Positions 62,724 to 64,000 of a DNA stretch of 64,000 bases are shown one piece after another; the first letter of the stretch is position 1, and every line of letters begins with the position of its first letter. A program made the translations under genes and the position numbers. Under the pieces are notes generated by a model. That model worked only from the letters and a program-made list of their open reading frames with translations. It was not told the origin of the DNA and ran no database searches. Origin of the DNA: DATCLS01 sp036563805 (lineage in GTDB: Bacteria; Actinomycetota; Acidimicrobiia; Acidimicrobiales; VFJN01). Location of the stretch: positions 34,143 to 98,142 of the forward strand of contig DATCLS010000096.1 of NCBI GenBank assembly GCA_036563805.1, in the 5' to 3' direction.

Positions 62724-64000
62724 TCAACCGGCGCACGCCTCGACGGTGACCGTGCCCTCCGGGCCACGGCTGACCGTGGCGTCGTCCTGCTCCTCGGCCC
62801 ACTGCGCGAACGCCTCCCGCAACTCCTCCGTGTCGTCGGCCGTGTCGCCGACAACCGTCATGGTGGCGCAGGACCGGTCGCCGTCGCGCCAGACCACGGA
62901 CCAGTCGCCGCCCCAGCCGTCCGCCGCCAACGCGGCGTCGTCGGGCTCGGCCGCCCCGATCAGCACCAGCTGGATCAGCTGCTGGCCGACGACGCCCTCG
63001 TCGACGACCTCGCCGTCGGGCTCCGGGTGGGGCACCTGCATGCGGCCCTCGCCCTCCAGGTAACGGTCGGGGTCGAGGACTTGCTCGCTGGTGCGGGGCG
63101 GGTCCTCGAACGCCCGGTCGAGCGCCTCCTGCCCGCCTGCGTCGAGGATGCTCTCGACGAACCGCTGCCCGTCGTCGTACTGCGACTGCAGCAGCTGAAC
63201 CAGCACCAGCGGGACGCTCGTGATGTCGAGGCCGGCGGCCAGCGCCAGCTCCTCCCGCCGGGCCTCGGCCAGCTCGGCGTCGGACATCGTGGCGCGGTAA
63301 GCGTCCTCGATGCGCCGGGCGTCGCCCTCGGCCACCGCCGACAGGCCGAACCCCACCTCGTCGGGGGCGTCGTCGTACTCGGGCCGGTGCAGCTCGAAGT
63401 GCTGGTCGTCGAGGGCGTGGACGAGCTCGTGGGCGATCGTGGTGCGGACGTAGGGCGTGACGTCGTCGCCCCGCACGACCAGCTCCTCGGTCTCGGGGTC
63501 GTAGAAGCCGACCACGCCGCCGCCCAGCAGGCTGCGCATGGCCTCGACGACGTCGACCGACGGGTCGATCAGGCCGAACGCGGTGAGGAGGGTGCCGGTG
63601 GCCTCGAGCTCCTCGACGTCCTCGTCGAAGTCCTCGAGCAGGCGCTGCTCGAACTCCTCGCCGGCGGCCAGCTCGACGTCGACCGGCTCGCGGAACTCGA
63701 GGCCCCGCGCCTCCTCGACGAAGGCGCTGATCTCCTCGACGGTGGTGGCCAGGTCGGCCGACCCGGTGGGGTCGGACGGCTCGGTCGGGTCGGGTTGGGC
63801 GCCCGAGCCGCTCGTCCCGTCGTCGCCCCGGAGGAGGATGGCCAGCGCGCCGCCGAGCAGCCCGAGGATGGCGACGACGCCGACGGCGGCGAGCGCCAGG
63901 CGGCGGCGCCGGGCGCGGGCGCCCGCTTGGCGCTCCCATTCCTCCTCCCAGTCGGCGGCGGGACCGAAGGCGGGAGCTGAGTCGGGGGCTGGGGTGGGGG
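62724..64000 (-). CDS. Membrane-anchored HExxH metallopeptidase-like protein, 5' incomplete
   Basis: The frame is open to the right edge, giving about 424 visible residues. An N-terminal Pro/Ala/Glu-rich cytoplasmic part ends in ARARRRRLAL. One membrane helix (ALAAVGVVAILGLLGGALAILL) and an Asp/Ser/Pro/Thr linker follow. The extracytoplasmic domain has FYDPETEELVVRGDD and the zinc-type motif TIAHELVHALDDQHFEL. A distal Glu in LSAVAEGDARRIED may be a third ligand. It lies upstream of the ABC ATPase and permease genes on the same strand, so it may process or sense a substrate of that transporter. No precise family is recognised. Confidence 0.82.
   Translation of the reverse strand, partial: PTPAPDSAPAFGPAADWEEEWERQAGARARRRRLALAAVGVVAILGLLGGALAILLRGDDGTSGSGAQPDPTEPSDPTGSADLATTVEEISAFVEEARGLEFREPVDVELAAGEEFEQRLLEDFDEDVEELEATGTLLTAFGLIDPSVDVVEAMRSLLGGGVVGFYDPETEELVVRGDDVTPYVRTTIAHELVHALDDQHFELHRPEYDDAPDEVGFGLSAVAEGDARRIEDAYRATMSDAELAEARREELALAAGLDITSVPLVLVQLLQSQYDDGQRFVESILDAGGQEALDRAFEDPPRTSEQVLDPDRYLEGEGRMQVPHPEPDGEVVDEGVVGQQLIQLVLIGAAEPDDAALAADGWGGDWSVVWRDGDRSCATMTVVGDTADDTEELREAFAQWAEEQDDATVSRGPEGTVTVEACAG

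Overview
The window reads as a chromosomal segment of a very GC-rich actinomycete. Supporting evidence is strong G/C bias at third codon positions, many GTG starts, several F420-type LLM oxidoreductases, SufBCD with a Rieske protein, a resuscitation-promoting factor, a BTAD/STAND regulator and a steroid/fatty-acid-type beta-oxidation gene set. An Acidimicrobiia-like organism is my inference, not something the sequence proves. I see no rRNA, tRNA, CRISPR array, insertion sequence, integrase or phage gene. Gene density is high and most intergenic gaps are short.

Layout. 1-15.9 kb is a catabolic region. It holds a double-domain acyl-CoA dehydrogenase (FadE34 type, cut by the left edge), an Rpf-like muralytic protein, an Hsd4A-like SDR, a FadD19-like acyl-CoA ligase, a zinc alcohol dehydrogenase plus aldehyde dehydrogenase, two amidohydrolase-2 proteins, an LLM oxidoreductase, Tag glycosylase and a leaderless ArsR/SRPBCC pair. 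16-26.6 kb holds TldE and TldD separated by an antiparallel HAD gene, several SDRs (one with a degenerate active site), a CMD-family protein, another LLM enzyme, a TetR regulator, a catalytically degenerate isochorismatase-fold protein and a ThDP enzyme. 26.6-33.2 kb is a four-gene leftward cluster: a stand-alone PLAT-domain protein, a 1178-residue BTAD-cyclase-STAND regulator, an MpaB/Lcp-type (DUF2236) haem oxygenase and an unknown 422-residue protein. This is the best candidate for an undescribed system. 33.5-39.1 kb is the Suf Fe-S cluster operon with a Rieske protein and a small Cys-rich protein, plus a divergent TetR gene. 39.2-46.4 kb holds a heterodimeric ABC exporter, an LLM enzyme with a histone-like Lys/Ala tail, DUF2752, a gamma-carbonic-anhydrase-like protein, a flavin reductase and an MBL hydrolase. 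46.5-55.6 kb holds an epoxide-hydrolase-like protein, MutY, a methyltransferase, mesaconyl-CoA hydratase and methylsuccinyl-CoA dehydrogenase (ethylmalonyl-CoA pathway), a PIG-L deacetylase, a DUF885-like metalloprotein and small conserved proteins. 55.7-64 kb holds head-to-head class II and class I fumarases, a 39-bp minisatellite, and an ABC permease/ATPase operon with a membrane-anchored HExxH protein that runs off the right edge.

Regulatory structure. Two patterns recur. First, a palindrome CTGACG-NNN-YGTCAG occurs four times, each time in a promoter region of acyl-CoA or aldehyde metabolism genes (3.88, 9.60, 24.87 and 49.87 kb), which suggests one shared regulon. A separate 14-bp palindrome at 9514-9527 matches the mycobacterial KstR operator consensus exactly. 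Second, at least 20 gene starts carry a TANNNT -10 hexamer only 6-10 bp upstream of the start codon and no Shine-Dalgarno, so leaderless transcription appears to be the norm. In one case (43,992-44,001) a 10-bp palindrome provides overlapping -10 elements for two divergent leaderless genes.
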